This document shows, piece by piece, positions 8,802 through 17,582 of a stretch of 64,000 bases of DNA. The first letter of the stretch is position 1, and each line of letters starts with the position of its first letter. The notes beneath the pieces were generated by a model that saw only the letters and a list, made by a program, of their open reading frames with translations, ran no database searches and was not told the DNA's origin. Source of the stretch: Aeromicrobium yanjiei. Lineage in GTDB: Bacteria > Actinomycetota > Actinomycetes > Propionibacteriales > Nocardioidaceae. The translations under genes and the position numbers were made by a program. The stretch is taken from positions 992,001-1,056,000 of the forward strand of contig NZ_CP045737.1 of NCBI RefSeq assembly GCF_009649075.1, read 5' to 3'.

Positions 8802-9692
8802 ATGAGCCTGCACCCCGCGTCCCGGACGCTTCTCGCGCAGCTCGAGGCCGATGACGAGCTCCGGCTCCCGGGCGACCTGGACGCGATCCGCTCGGGCGCC
8901 CGTGCGGCGGCGATGGCTGCTCCGAAGATCGGCCTCGACTGGGTCGACGACGTGGACGCGGACGGCGTCCCGTGCCGGCTCTACCGGCCGCGGGTCGGCG
9001 CCCCCGTCGCGCTGTACGTCCACGGGGGCGGCTGGGTGCTGCACGACCTGGAGACGCACGACGCCTTCTGCCGCTACCTCGCGCACCGGACCGGCTGGGC
9101 GCTGCTCGCGGTCGACTACCGCCGCGCCCCCGAGCACCCGTACCCCGCACCCCTCGACGACGTGCAGACCGCCGCACGCTGGCTGCGTTCCCACGCCCGC
9201 GAGCACCGGGTCGACGCCTCCTTCCTGCCGGGGATCGGCGACTCGTCCGGCGCCAACCTCGTCGCAGGCCTGTGCGTGCGCGATCCCTCGGCCCTGGACT
9301 TCCAGGTCCTGATCTACCCGCCCGTGGACCGCCGTGCCGAGCTGCCGCCGCAGCTGGCCACCGCAGCCCTGGACGGCGAGACGATGGACTGGTTCTGGGA
9401 CGCGTACGCCCCGGGGGAGGCAGCGGACCACCCGGAGGTGTCGGTGACCCGTGCGGCCAACCTCGCCGAGCACCCCGCGGCGTACGTCCTGACCAACGAG
9501 CACGACGTGCTGCGGGACCAGGCCGAGACGTACGCCGCCCGGCTCGCGGAGGCCGGGGTGGACGTCGTCGCCCACCGTGCGCTGGGGATGGTCCACTCGT
9601 TCTGGCGCCAGCCCGAGCTGTTCGAGGCTTCGCGATCGGCCGTGGTGACGGTGGGCGCACTGCTCGACACCCGCAGGTCTGGCACGCGCTGA
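8802..9692 (+). CDS. Alpha/beta hydrolase (HSL-type esterase)
   Basis: A 296-residue hydrolase of the hormone-sensitive-lipase group. HGGGW at 74-78 forms the oxyanion hole, GDSSG at 146-150 carries the nucleophile Ser148, and a late MVHSFW supplies the histidine. It starts 2 nt after the stop of the preceding gene, so it belongs to the same operon. It probably hydrolyses short-chain or carboxylic esters; no natural substrate can be deduced. Confidence 0.9.
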   Translation: MSLHPASRTLLAQLEADDELRLPGDLDAIRSGARAAAMAAPKIGLDWVDDVDADGVPCRLYRPRVGAPVALYVHGGGWVLHDLETHDAFCRYLAHRTGWALLAVDYRRAPEHPYPAPLDDVQTAARWLRSHAREHRVDASFLPGIGDSSGANLVAGLCVRDPSALDFQVLIYPPVDRRAELPPQLATAALDGETMDWFWDAYAPGEAADHPEVSVTRAANLAEHPAAYVLTNEHDVLRDQAETYAARLAEAGVDVVAHRALGMVHSFWRQPELFEASRSAVVTVGALLDTRRSGTR

Positions 9693-9708
9693 CTGGCATA
9701 CTGTCCGG

Positions 9709-11244
9709 GTGACCCCGGACGTGCCGACCGATCAGGCCGTCGCGGAGACCCCGATCGACCTGCGGCGTCGTCACCGGCTCATGTTCGTCGCGGCGTTCGG
9801 TGTGCTGCTCGTCGCGACCATCCTGCTCGAGCGTGGGCTGGTGCCGATCCTCGTGGTGGCCGCGCTGACCCTCGCCGCCCTCATCGACCCGCGGCTCGGC
9901 GAGCGTCCGCCGTGGACCCATGGTCTCCCGGGCGTCCCCGACGGTCCGCCGAAGCAGAGCCGGATCCCTCCGGTGGTCTACCTCGTGTCGAGCGTCGTCA
10001 CGCTCGTCGCGACCGCGGTGCTCGTCGCGCTCGGCCCCCCGGCGTGGGCCTTCGTCGTCCTGGCCGTGCTCGCGGCGGCGGCCTGGTTCGTCTCCGCGGA
10101 GAGCGCGTGGCGCTACGCCCTGCACTCGTGGCGGGTGCGCCGCGGCCTCCGGGCGTACGCCCCGACGACGGCGATGGGCTACGCGGGCCGGTCGGGTGCG
10201 CCGTGGCAGCTGCGGATGTGGGAGCCCTACATCCTGCGCTCGGGCGAGCCGAACATCGTGATCAACCTGCACGAGAAGTACGCCCGGATGATCCTCAAGG
10301 ACGCGGGCCTGTCCTCGCCGTTCGTCCAGCTTGGATCGCGCGGCTTCGACGACCTCGACGGCGTGCTGGTGCCCTCGCTCAAGGCCGTGTTCTACGTGCA
10401 GAACGCGCGGGCGAACGCGGGCTTCATGGCGCACAAGCGGCTCACCCACGTGTGGCTCAACCACGGCGACTCCGACAAGCCGGCCAACTTCAACCCGCGC
10501 CACGCCCTCTACGACAAGCTGGTCGTGTGCGGCCAGGCCGGCATCGACCGCTACGCGAACCACGGCATCCACGTCGATCCGGAGAAGTTCGTGATCCTGG
10601 GCCGGCCGCAGGCCTCACGGGTCAAGCAGGCGTACGGGCCGATCGCGGACCGCGATCCCAAGGTCGTGCTCTACGCGCCGACCTGGCACGGGCTCGACGA
10701 CGCGGTCAACTTCTCCTCCCTCGAGCGCGGACCCGAGATCGTGCGGGCGCTGATCGAGCGCGGCGTCACGGTCATCTTCCGGCCCCATCCCCTGAGCTAT
10801 CGCTGGCGCATCCGGCGCGCCGTCGTCCAGGAGATCCGCGAGATCCTCAAGGCCGACAAGTCGACGTCAGACCGCAAGCACCTGTGGGGACGCACGGTCG
10901 ACAAGAAGTGGACGGTCGCGGGCTGCGCCAACCGCTCGCACGCGCTCATCTCCGACGTGTCCAGCGTCGTGTCGGACTACCTGCAGTCGGAGAAGCCCTA
11001 CGCGATGACGAGCATGCGGGCGTCCGTCGAGGACTTCCGGGCGGAGTTCTCGGTGGCCGAGACCGCGTACGTGCTGCTCGGCGACCTGTCCAACCTCGAC
11101 GAGGTGCTGGACGACCTGCTCGTGCGCGACCCGCTGGCCGAGGAGCGTCGCGAGCGCAAGCGCTACGTGCTGGGCGACTTCGTGGGCCGCGAGTCCGAGG
11201 ACGCCTTCGCCCAGTTCGTGCGAGAGCTCGTCCGAGGCGCTTGA
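9709..11244 (+). CDS. CDP-glycerol glycerophosphotransferase-like (TagB/TagF family) membrane-anchored protein
   Basis: A 511-residue protein with two hydrophobic hairpins near the N-terminus (about residues 24-62 and 85-125) followed by a cytosolic GT-B domain. The latter resembles teichoic-acid glycerophosphotransferases: KVVLYAPTWHG, then IFRPHPLSYRW and ALISDVSSVVSDYLQSEKP, the last matching the TagB/TagF pattern of a secreted-polymer primase/polymerase. GTG 9709 follows a CATACT box by 6 nt, pointing to a leaderless transcript. The exact polymer is unknown. A second member of this family lies at 61.7-64.0 kb. Confidence 0.75.
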   Translation: MTPDVPTDQAVAETPIDLRRRHRLMFVAAFGVLLVATILLERGLVPILVVAALTLAALIDPRLGERPPWTHGLPGVPDGPPKQSRIPPVVYLVSSVVTLVATAVLVALGPPAWAFVVLAVLAAAAWFVSAESAWRYALHSWRVRRGLRAYAPTTAMGYAGRSGAPWQLRMWEPYILRSGEPNIVINLHEKYARMILKDAGLSSPFVQLGSRGFDDLDGVLVPSLKAVFYVQNARANAGFMAHKRLTHVWLNHGDSDKPANFNPRHALYDKLVVCGQAGIDRYANHGIHVDPEKFVILGRPQASRVKQAYGPIADRDPKVVLYAPTWHGLDDAVNFSSLERGPEIVRALIERGVTVIFRPHPLSYRWRIRRAVVQEIREILKADKSTSDRKHLWGRTVDKKWTVAGCANRSHALISDVSSVVSDYLQSEKPYAMTSMRASVEDFRAEFSVAETAYVLLGDLSNLDEVLDDLLVRDPLAEERRERKRYVLGDFVGRESEDAFAQFVRELVRGA

Positions 11245-11271
11245 CGCACCGGTTGAGCGGGCTGGGAGACT
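11241..11271 (+). promoter_or_regulatory. Promoter of rpiB (leaderless)
   Basis: TTGACG (11241-11246) and GAGACT (11266-11271) are separated by 19 nt. The -10 ends 6 nt before the rpiB ATG and no Shine-Dalgarno lies between them. The -35 overlaps the stop of the upstream transferase gene. Confidence 0.5.
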
Positions 11272-11277
11272 TCTGCC

Positions 11278-11736
11278 ATGCGCGTCCACATCGCCGCCGA
11301 CCACGCCGGCTACGAGCTCAAGTCCCACCTCATCTCCTGGCTGACCGCCAACGGCTACGAGCCGGTCGACCACGGAGCGCACACGTACGACGCGGAGGAC
11401 GACTACCCGCCGTTCTGCATCGCGGCGTCGGAGGCGGCCGTCGCGGAGCCGGGCTCCCTCGCGATCGTCATCGGCGGCTCCGGCAACGGTGAGCAGATCG
11501 CGGCCAACAAGGTCAAGGGCGCCCGCGCGGCACTGGCCTGGAGCACCGAGACCGCGTCGCTCGCGCGCCAGCACAACAACGCGCAGGTCGTGGCCGTCGG
11601 CGCCCGGATGCACTCCGAGGAGGAGGCGACCGCGATCGTCGAGGCGTTCTTGACCACGCAGTGGAGCGAGGCCGCCCGGCACCAGCGCCGCATCGACATG
11701 CTCCTGTCCTACGAGGAGACCGGCGAGCTTGCCTGA
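11278..11736 (+). CDS. rpiB: Ribose-5-phosphate isomerase B
   Basis: A 152-residue RpiB/LacA-type isomerase interconverting ribose-5-phosphate and ribulose-5-phosphate in the pentose phosphate pathway. It has the N-terminal HIAADHAGYELK phosphate/ring-opening segment and GGSGNGEQIAANKVKG. The position held by the catalytic cysteine in E. coli RpiB is not Cys; Glu72 in GNGEQ is the expected base, as in mycobacterial enzymes. It overlaps the next gene by 8 nt. Confidence 0.95.
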   Translation: MRVHIAADHAGYELKSHLISWLTANGYEPVDHGAHTYDAEDDYPPFCIAASEAAVAEPGSLAIVIGGSGNGEQIAANKVKGARAALAWSTETASLARQHNNAQVVAVGARMHSEEEATAIVEAFLTTQWSEAARHQRRIDMLLSYEETGELA

Positions 11737-12541
11737 GGGGCACACCCTTCACCGGCTGGCCGCGGACCTCGCCGGGACGTACGCCGGACGGCAGGTCCGC
11801 TCGAGCAGCCCGCAGGGGCGGTTCGAGGCGGCGGCCGCGCGCCTGGACCGGCGCGTGCTCGAGGGCGCCGAGGCGTACGGCAAGCACCTGTTCGTGTCGT
11901 TCGAGGGCACCGAGGAGCAGGTCCACGTCCATCTCGGCCTCTACGGCACGTTCCTGATCTCACCGGGCGTCGGACGTCCCGTGGTGGGCCAGGTGCGGTG
12001 GCGCCTGGAGGCGCAGGACACCGCGGACCTGCGCGGGCCCAATGCGTGCGAGCTGCTGACGCCGCCTGCGGTCGAGCAGATCCTGGGGCGACTCGGGCCC
12101 GATCCGCTGCGGGCGGACGCCGACCCCGATCTCGCGTGGCACCGCATCCACCGCTCCGACACGCCGATCGCGGCGCTCCTGATGGACCAGAAGGTCCTCG
12201 CGGGCGTCGGCAACGTGTATCGCGCCGAGGTGCTGTTCCGCCAGCGCGTCGCCCCGATGACCGCGGGCCGGCGGATCCCGCGGGTGCGATGGGACGCGAT
12301 GTGGGCTGATTTCGTGGCCCTCATGCAGGTCGGCGTCGAGCGCGGCCGGATCGACACCGTCCGGCCCGAGCACGAACCGCAGGCGATGGGCCGCGATCCC
12401 CGCGCGGACGACCACGGCGGCGAGGTCTACGTGTACCGCCGTGACGGTCAGCCCTGCCTCGTGTGCGGGACGCCGGTGCGCCGGCGGGACGTGGCGGGCA
12501 GAAACCTGTTTTGGTGTCCCTCCTGCCAGCAACGTCGTTAG
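11729..12541 (+). CDS. Fpg/Nei family DNA glycosylase-AP lyase
   Basis: A 270-residue base-excision repair enzyme starting at TTG 11729, which gives the required N-terminus M-P-E-G-H-T: after Met removal Pro is the Schiff-base nucleophile and Glu3 the acid. PEGHT (rather than PELPE) places it with endonuclease VIII-like enzymes such as Rv2464c. The C-terminus contains the zinc finger CLVC...CPSC (last 30 residues). The 8-nt overlap with rpiB indicates translational coupling, the same pair as in mycobacteria. Confidence 0.92.
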   Translation: MPEGHTLHRLAADLAGTYAGRQVRSSSPQGRFEAAAARLDRRVLEGAEAYGKHLFVSFEGTEEQVHVHLGLYGTFLISPGVGRPVVGQVRWRLEAQDTADLRGPNACELLTPPAVEQILGRLGPDPLRADADPDLAWHRIHRSDTPIAALLMDQKVLAGVGNVYRAEVLFRQRVAPMTAGRRIPRVRWDAMWADFVALMQVGVERGRIDTVRPEHEPQAMGRDPRADDHGGEVYVYRRDGQPCLVCGTPVRRRDVAGRNLFWCPSCQQRR

Positions 12542-12544
12542 TCT
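12539..12544 (+). promoter_or_regulatory. -10 box of the SpoIIE-type phosphatase gene
   Basis: TAGTCT overlaps the TAG stop of the glycosylase gene and ends 7 nt before the GTG start at 12552, with no Shine-Dalgarno in between. This is the leaderless layout repeated at many genes in the window. Confidence 0.4.
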
Positions 12545-12551
12545 TTTGGGT

Positions 12552-13769
12552 GTGACCAGCAGATTCCGGCGGGCCCTGCCCGGGGTTGCCGGCTACCTCG
12601 ACGACCGCATCGTGCGATGGCGCACCGGTACGGCCGAGGGGCAGGTCGCGGTGCTGTCGGTGCTCATCGCGATGTGCGCCGCGCTGCTGGTCGGCTCGCT
12701 GGCCAGCTATGACACGTTCCCCGCCCCGGTGTTCGTGATCCCGCTGCTGCTCGGCGCGATGGCGCTGCGCTACCGGACGCTGCTGACGTTGGTGCTGGTG
12801 ATCGTCGTGTGCGTCGCGGTCGCGGTGACGCGCCAGTACGTCGTGGCGGTAGCCGACGGCGACCAGGGCCTCACGGCGAGCCGCGTCAGCACGCTGGTCG
12901 TCCTCGCGCTGGCGGCCGCGATCGTGCTCTACGAGTCCAGCCGGCGCCGCAGCGGCCTCCCCGGTCCGCTGGGCGAGGCCATGCTCATCGACCTGCGCGA
13001 CAAGCTGCAGGCGCAGGGTGTCGTGCCCCAGCTGCCCGAGGGGTGGGACTCGCAGTCCGCGATGCTCTCCGCCGGCGGGGCCAAGTTCGCCGGTGACTTC
13101 CTGGTCGCCAACCTCACCGAGGACGAGACCCGGCTCGAGATGGTCCTGGTCGACGTGTGCGGCAAGGGCGTCGGAGCGGGCACCCAGTCCCTGCAGTTCG
13201 CCGGCGCCCTCGGGGGCCTGATCGGTGCGCTGCCACCTCTCGGCCTGTTCGCGGCCGGCAACGACTTCTTGCTGCGCCAGCACTGGGACGAGGGATTCGC
13301 GACCGCGGTGCACGTCTCGGTCGACCTCGCCACGGGGGACTACTCGATCACCAACGCCGGCCACCCTCCCGCGCTGCGCTGGAATGCCGCGTCGGGGGAC
13401 TGGGAGATCGACGGCGCGCGCGGCACGGCGCTCGGCATCACGCAGCGTCCCGACCTGCACCAGACCGTGGGCCGGCTCGAGACCGGCGATGCGTTGATGT
13501 TCTACACCGACGGGGTCGTCGAGACCCGCACCCAGGACTTCACGACCGGGATCGAGTGGCTGCGGGACGCCGCGCGCACGGTCGTGGCCTCTGGCTTCGA
13601 CCAGGCCGCCCGCCGCATCATCAAGCTCGTGTCGTCGGGCGACGACGACCGCGCGGTGCTGATCCTCAGCCGTCCCGGTGTCGCGGTCCCGCTGGTGGTC
13701 GAGGCTCCTGATCTCGAGCGCCTGCCCGCGAACGACGCGGCGGTGAACGAAGAAAGGGCCCCTCGGTGA
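12552..13769 (+). CDS. Membrane PP2C/SpoIIE-family serine phosphatase
   Basis: A 405-residue protein with about four hydrophobic segments in residues 35-130 and a C-terminal SpoIIE/PP2C domain (about 165-390). Metal-site landmarks are AGGAKFAGDFLVA, LVDVCGKGVGAG, NAGHPPALRW and MFYTDGVVE. Such RsbU/SpoIIE-like phosphatases usually dephosphorylate anti-sigma-factor antagonists; no STAS or anti-sigma gene is adjacent, so the partner is unknown. The GTG start at 12552 is preferred because a -10-like TAGTCT ends 7 nt upstream and the hydrophobic region begins sensibly after it. Confidence 0.85.
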   Translation: MTSRFRRALPGVAGYLDDRIVRWRTGTAEGQVAVLSVLIAMCAALLVGSLASYDTFPAPVFVIPLLLGAMALRYRTLLTLVLVIVVCVAVAVTRQYVVAVADGDQGLTASRVSTLVVLALAAAIVLYESSRRRSGLPGPLGEAMLIDLRDKLQAQGVVPQLPEGWDSQSAMLSAGGAKFAGDFLVANLTEDETRLEMVLVDVCGKGVGAGTQSLQFAGALGGLIGALPPLGLFAAGNDFLLRQHWDEGFATAVHVSVDLATGDYSITNAGHPPALRWNAASGDWEIDGARGTALGITQRPDLHQTVGRLETGDALMFYTDGVVETRTQDFTTGIEWLRDAARTVVASGFDQAARRIIKLVSSGDDDRAVLILSRPGVAVPLVVEAPDLERLPANDAAVNEERAPR

Positions 13770-13779
13770 GGGGCCCCTT
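13754..13779. terminator. Bidirectional intrinsic terminator between phosphatase gene and tRNA-Gly
   Basis: Hairpin GGGCCCCTC-ggt-GAGGGGCCC with the phosphatase TGA stop (13767-13769) in its loop and right arm. On the minus strand the stem is followed by CTTTCTTC, a plausible U-rich tail that would end tRNA-Gly transcripts. Confidence 0.75.
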
Positions 13780-13785
13780 CAGCTG

Positions 13786-13859
13786 AGCGGACGACGAGAC
13801 TCGAACTCGCAACATTCTGCTTGGAAGGCAGAGACTCTAGCCAATTGAGTTACGTCCGC
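13786..13859 (-). tRNA. tRNA-Gly (anticodon TCC)
   Basis: A 74-nt cloverleaf on the minus strand. The 7-bp acceptor stem is GCGGACG with CGTCCGC, the anticodon arm is TCTGC-CTTCCAA-GCAGA (anticodon TCC), and the T arm contains GTTCGAGTC. The 3' CCA is not encoded. Confidence 0.95.
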
Positions 13860-13930
13860 AGGTGCTGCCGAAGCAGCGCAACCATGATGCCACAGCCCTC
13901 CCACCGGCCGTGAATCGCCCGCCCCATCCG

Positions 13931-14032
13931 CCGGCGAGTCACGTACGGACGCCGACGAGTCACGTACGGACGGCGAGGAGTCACGTACGGACGCCGCACG
14001 TGACTCCTCAGCGTCCGTGCGTGGCTCGTCAG
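13931..14032. repeat. 21-bp repeat array, inward-facing halves (locus 1)
   Basis: Three tandem 21-bp units begin at 13931, 13952 and 13973, each containing GAGTCACGTACGGACG. They are followed by about two inverted units (13994-14032) containing CACGTGACTCCTCAGCG and GTGGCTCGTCAGCG. Read from the kinase side the units start GCTGACG and GCTGAGG; the kinase stop TGA is inside the first unit and a second in-frame TGA follows exactly 21 nt later. The array lies between the kinase 3' end and the tRNA-Gly 5' end. The same unit framework recurs at 18.5 and 34.6 kb. Confidence 0.85.
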
Positions 14033-14586
14033 CGAACTGGGATGACGAGGTCGGCGTGGTGGCGGGGACGGTCACGTGCGAGGTAGGCCTCCTCCTGCTC
14101 GGCCCACACGTCCCAGAACGGCGCGTACGTCTCGCCGTCCCGTCCGAGCGCACGCGCACGGCGTACGTCCGTCGGCGCGTCGAGCCAGATCAGCAGGCTC
14201 AGGTAGGGCCGGATCACGGCCGCCCCGCTGCCCACCCCGTCGAGCACGAGCAACGGCGCAGGAGGCACCCGCAGCGGGGGAGCGGGCTCGTCGCGCACCC
14301 ACGACCAGCGTGGCGCGACCCCGGTGCGGCCCGCGGCGATCGCTTCCAGGACGCCGGCGACCAGGGGCGGCGTGGCCGCCAGCCCGTGCCAACCTGGATA
14401 GACGTCGTCGAGGTGCAGCACGGCCGCGCCGGTCGCCTCGACGAGACCAGCCGTGAACTCGGTCTTGCCCGCCCCGCTGCGTCCGTCGACCGCGATGACA
14501 GTGGTCGAGCCGCACGCGGGCGCACGGTCCGCGATCAGCTCGACGAGCGCGTCGTACCGATGCAGGGCCACGGCCCCAGTGTCCAC
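14029..14586 (-). CDS. Uridine kinase-like P-loop NTPase
   Basis: A 185-residue protein with Walker A GRSGAGKT (about residues 34-41), HLDDVYPGW resembling the substrate-binding segment of uridine/phosphoribulokinase-type kinases, and LLIWLDAP before an arginine-rich LID-like stretch. It probably phosphorylates a nucleoside or other small hydroxyl compound. GTG 14586 is used; GTG 14571 is an equally possible start. Its 5' end abuts the promoter of the divergent tRNA-Pro, and its stop codon lies within a 21-bp repeat unit. Confidence 0.75.
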   Translation of the reverse strand: MDTGAVALHRYDALVELIADRAPACGSTTVIAVDGRSGAGKTEFTAGLVEATGAAVLHLDDVYPGWHGLAATPPLVAGVLEAIAAGRTGVAPRWSWVRDEPAPPLRVPPAPLLVLDGVGSGAAVIRPYLSLLIWLDAPTDVRRARALGRDGETYAPFWDVWAEQEEAYLARDRPRHHADLVIPVR

Positions 14587-14602
14587 TAGACTGACGCGGC
14601 TA

Positions 14603-14676
14603 CGGGATGTAGCGCAGCTTGGTAGCGCGCGCCGTTTGGGGCGGTGAGGTCGCAGGTTCGAATCCTGTCATCCCGA
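14603..14676 (+). tRNA. tRNA-Pro (anticodon TGG)
   Basis: A 74-nt cloverleaf. Acceptor CGGGATG pairs with CATCCCG, the D arm is GCGC-agcttggta-GCGC, the anticodon arm is CGCCG-TTTGGGG-CGGTG (anticodon TGG), and the T arm contains GGTTCGAATCC. No CCA is encoded. TAGACT at 14587-14592 is a likely -10 box. Confidence 0.95.
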
Positions 14677-14831
14677 CACATCACGTCGATCCGTCCGGGC
14701 ACGCCCGCAGGACGGTGGCGCATTATCGTGGATTCCGCAGACATGAGAGACTGGACGGACGCTTTGACGGCCGTCCACGGCCGCAGCGGGTCGCACGACC
14801 CCCCACTCGAGATCATGCAGGAGTCAAACAC

Positions 14832-16214
14832 GTGAAAAGCACCACCGAGACACTGAGCCCGACACGGGTCAAGCTCACCATCGAGGTGCCGTTCGAGGAG
14901 CTCAAGCCCAGTCTTGACGCCGCCTACAAGACCATCGGCTCGCAGATCACGATCCCCGGCTTCCGCAAGGGCAAGGTCCCCGCGGCGATCGTCGACCAGC
15001 GCATCGGACGCGGCGCGGTCCTCGACGAGGCGCTCAACTCGGCACTGCCCGGCTGGTACAGCCAGGCCCTCCAGGACACCAACCTGCAGCCGCTGAGCCA
15101 GCCCGAGATCGACCTGTCGAAGTTCGAGGACGGTGAGACCATCGAGATCACCGCCGAGCTCGACGTCCGCCCCGAGCTGACGATCCCCGACGTCTCCTCG
15201 ATCGAGGTCACCGTCGAGGACGCCACCGTCACCGACGAGGACGTCGACCAGCAGCTCTCCGCCCTGCGTGAGCGCTTCGCGACGTTCGCCGAGGTCGACC
15301 GTCCCGTCGCCGAGGGCGACTTCCTGACGATCGACCTGTCCGCCGCGCAGAACGGCGAGGAGATCCCCGAGGCCCAGGCCGCGGGCATGCCCTACTCGGT
15401 CGGCAAGGCCACGATGCTCGAGGGCCTCGACGAGGCGCTGATCGGCCTGTCGGCCGGCGAGTCCAAGACGTTCACGACCCAGCTGGTCGGCGGCGAGCTC
15501 GCCGGTCAGGACGTCGACGTCACCGTCACGGTCAAGGACGTCAAGGAGCAGCAGCTCCCCGAGCTCGATGAGGAGTTCGCCCAGACCGCGTCGGAGTTCG
15601 ACACGATCGAGGAGCTCCGCGCCGACGTCACCGACCGCGTGACCCGCGGCAAGCGCATGGAGCAGGCCAACGAGGCGCGCGACCTCGTCCTGGACGAGAT
15701 CGTCAGCCAGATCGACGCCCCGCTGCCCGAGAGCCTCGTCACCGAGGAGATCGCCAGCCGCCGTCAGCAGATCGAGCAGCAGCTCGCGATGGCCGGCGTT
15801 CCGTTCGAGCAGTACCTCGACGACGAGAAGCAGACCGTCGACGAGTTCGAGGCCGAGCTCGAGAAGCGGGTCCGCGACTCGCTCGTGGCGCAGTTCGTGC
15901 TCGACCAGGTCGTCGCGAACGAGGAGTTCGGCATCGACGACAGCGAGCTGTCGCAGCACATCATGCGCCGCGCGCAGCAGTCGGGCGAGGACCCCAACTC
16001 GTACATCCAGCACATCATGGAGCACAACCACGTGCCCGAGATGGTCAGCGAGGTGCTGCGCGGCAAGGCGCTGGCGTCCCTCGTCGAGTCCGCGAAGGTC
16101 ACCGACAAGTCGGGCAACGTCATCGAGCTGTCCAAGCTGCGCGCCGATGGCACGTTCGCGGACGACAACGAGGGCGACGACGAGAGCACCGAGGAGACGC
16201 CCACCCAGGCGTGA
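14832..16214 (+). CDS. tig: Trigger factor
   Basis: A 460-residue ribosome-associated chaperone and prolyl isomerase. The N-terminal ribosome-binding domain contains the signature-like GFRKGKVP (residues 42-49), then comes a central FKBP-type domain (about 150-245, with GDFLTIDLS and MLEGLDEALIG) and a C-terminal helical arm ending in an acidic tail. GTG 14832 has AGGAG 8 nt upstream and gives the family N-terminus. In mycobacteria tig sits directly upstream of clpP1; here about 21.7 kb separates them. Confidence 0.97.
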   Translation: MKSTTETLSPTRVKLTIEVPFEELKPSLDAAYKTIGSQITIPGFRKGKVPAAIVDQRIGRGAVLDEALNSALPGWYSQALQDTNLQPLSQPEIDLSKFEDGETIEITAELDVRPELTIPDVSSIEVTVEDATVTDEDVDQQLSALRERFATFAEVDRPVAEGDFLTIDLSAAQNGEEIPEAQAAGMPYSVGKATMLEGLDEALIGLSAGESKTFTTQLVGGELAGQDVDVTVTVKDVKEQQLPELDEEFAQTASEFDTIEELRADVTDRVTRGKRMEQANEARDLVLDEIVSQIDAPLPESLVTEEIASRRQQIEQQLAMAGVPFEQYLDDEKQTVDEFEAELEKRVRDSLVAQFVLDQVVANEEFGIDDSELSQHIMRRAQQSGEDPNSYIQHIMEHNHVPEMVSEVLRGKALASLVESAKVTDKSGNVIELSKLRADGTFADDNEGDDESTEETPTQA

Positions 16215-16243
16215 GCAGGTCCTCGGCTCGCACCGTTTCTCAT

Positions 16244-16264
16244 TCCTGCCCCGTGACGGCAGGA
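16244..16264 (+). terminator. Possible hairpin downstream of tig
   Basis: TCCTGCC and GGCAGGA form a 7-bp stem with a 7-nt loop, 30 nt after the tig stop. There is no U tract, and its right arm overlaps the CAGGAT -10-like box of the next gene, so a terminator role is only plausible. Confidence 0.35.
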
Positions 16265-16271
16265 TGGGGAC

Positions 16272-17528
16272 ATGCCTGCTGAGCCCGTACGGACGACGGA
16301 CGTCGCCGCGCTGGCGCTGGACTACGGCGATCGCCTGATCGTCGGGACCGCCCGCGAGATGCATCGTGCCGCCTCGGCACGCGTCTTCAAGGCCACTCGT
16401 GTGGTCGGGGGACGTGTGCCGGAGTCGTTGCACGACGCCGTGGTGACGTCCGTCTACGGCGCCATCTCGGGGGCCCTGCGGGTCTCGAGCGGGTCCGTGC
16501 GCGCGCTGGCCGCGCGCGGCGTGGGTCGTCCGATCGAGACGAGCCGCCGCGGCCGACTGGTCGTCGCCGCGGTCAACGGCCTGATCGGCGACGAGCTGCG
16601 CGCGCTCGGCGATCCGCAGGCGATCACGATGGCCGTACGCCTCGAGGGCGATGACGTCCCCGCCGCCTCCTGGCAGCTCGGCGAGGCGTTCCGGGACGCC
16701 ACGAGTCACCCCGTGATCTTCGTCCACGGCCTGTGCGAGAACGACGAGTCGTGGTCCAACGGCGCCGCCGCGCCCGGCACGACGTACCCAGACCGGATCG
16801 CGGCCGAGACCGACGGCACGCCCGTGCTGATCCGCTACAACACAGGTCTGCACATCTCAGAGAGCGGTCAGCACCTGGACGCCCTCGTCCAGCAGATCGT
16901 CGCCCACTGGCCCGTGCCGGTCACGCGCATCACCCTCGTCGGTCACTCGATGGGCGGCCTGGTGGCCCGTGCCGCGACCAACCACGCGACGGCGTCCGGC
17001 CAGACCTGGCAGCACCTGGTGCGCGACGTGGTGTGCCTCGGCACGCCGCACGCGGGCGCCAACCTGGAGAAGGTGGCGCACCTGGGGTCTCGGCTGCTGA
17101 CGTTCTGGCCCGAGTCGACGCCGTTCAGCACGCTGCTCGAGCACCGCTCGGCAGGGATCGTCGACCTGCGCCACGGCTACATCACCCGTGACGAGTGGGA
17201 GGGTCAGGACCTCACGGGGCAGTGGGGCCTCGACCGCATCGCTGCGGCGCCCCTGCCGCACGCGGAGTACCACTTCGTCGCGGCGACGCTGGGCGCGTCG
17301 CAGGGGCATCCGCTCAGCTCGGTGCTGGGCGACCTGCTGGTGCACTTCTCGTCCGCGACGGGCGTGGGGCGTACCGGGCCGATCGTCGAGGGCGCCCGGT
17401 TCGAGTACCTCCCGAGCGCGCACCACTTCGCACTGCTCAACCATCCGCAGGTCGGCGACTGGCTCGTCGAGTGGCTCAACGCGCGCACCCGCAGCCCTCG
17501 CGCGCTGCCCGCGCCGCGTCAGGCCTGA
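16272..17528 (+). CDS. Alpha/beta hydrolase (lipase-like)
   Basis: A 418-residue protein. An N-terminal helical region of about 130 residues precedes an alpha/beta-hydrolase core with PVIFVHGLCEN (oxyanion/loop), LVGHSMGG (nucleophile elbow), CLGTPHAGANLEK (as in triacylglycerol lipases and PGAP1-like enzymes) and a late SAHHFALLNHP providing the histidine. No signal peptide is visible. The ATG is 6 nt after CAGGAT, so it may be leaderless. The substrate is unknown; a lipid or ester hydrolase is the safest call. Confidence 0.85.
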   Translation: MPAEPVRTTDVAALALDYGDRLIVGTAREMHRAASARVFKATRVVGGRVPESLHDAVVTSVYGAISGALRVSSGSVRALAARGVGRPIETSRRGRLVVAAVNGLIGDELRALGDPQAITMAVRLEGDDVPAASWQLGEAFRDATSHPVIFVHGLCENDESWSNGAAAPGTTYPDRIAAETDGTPVLIRYNTGLHISESGQHLDALVQQIVAHWPVPVTRITLVGHSMGGLVARAATNHATASGQTWQHLVRDVVCLGTPHAGANLEKVAHLGSRLLTFWPESTPFSTLLEHRSAGIVDLRHGYITRDEWEGQDLTGQWGLDRIAAAPLPHAEYHFVAATLGASQGHPLSSVLGDLLVHFSSATGVGRTGPIVEGARFEYLPSAHHFALLNHPQVGDWLVEWLNARTRSPRALPAPRQA

Positions 17529-17582
17529 CACGACCTGGTCATCTGGATAGGCTCGGGCGACCCCACACTCCCGAGGAGCCCC

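Noticed and set aside
14677-14831. Small open frame at 14644-14835 upstream of tig
   Set aside because: It begins inside tRNA-Pro and has no ribosome-binding site; the region is better read as the tig leader with AGGAG at 14819.
14586-16853. Minus-strand open frame of about 750 codons across tig and the esterase
   Set aside because: It is antisense to tig, whose domains are unambiguous, and its translation is compositionally biased with no recognisable motif.
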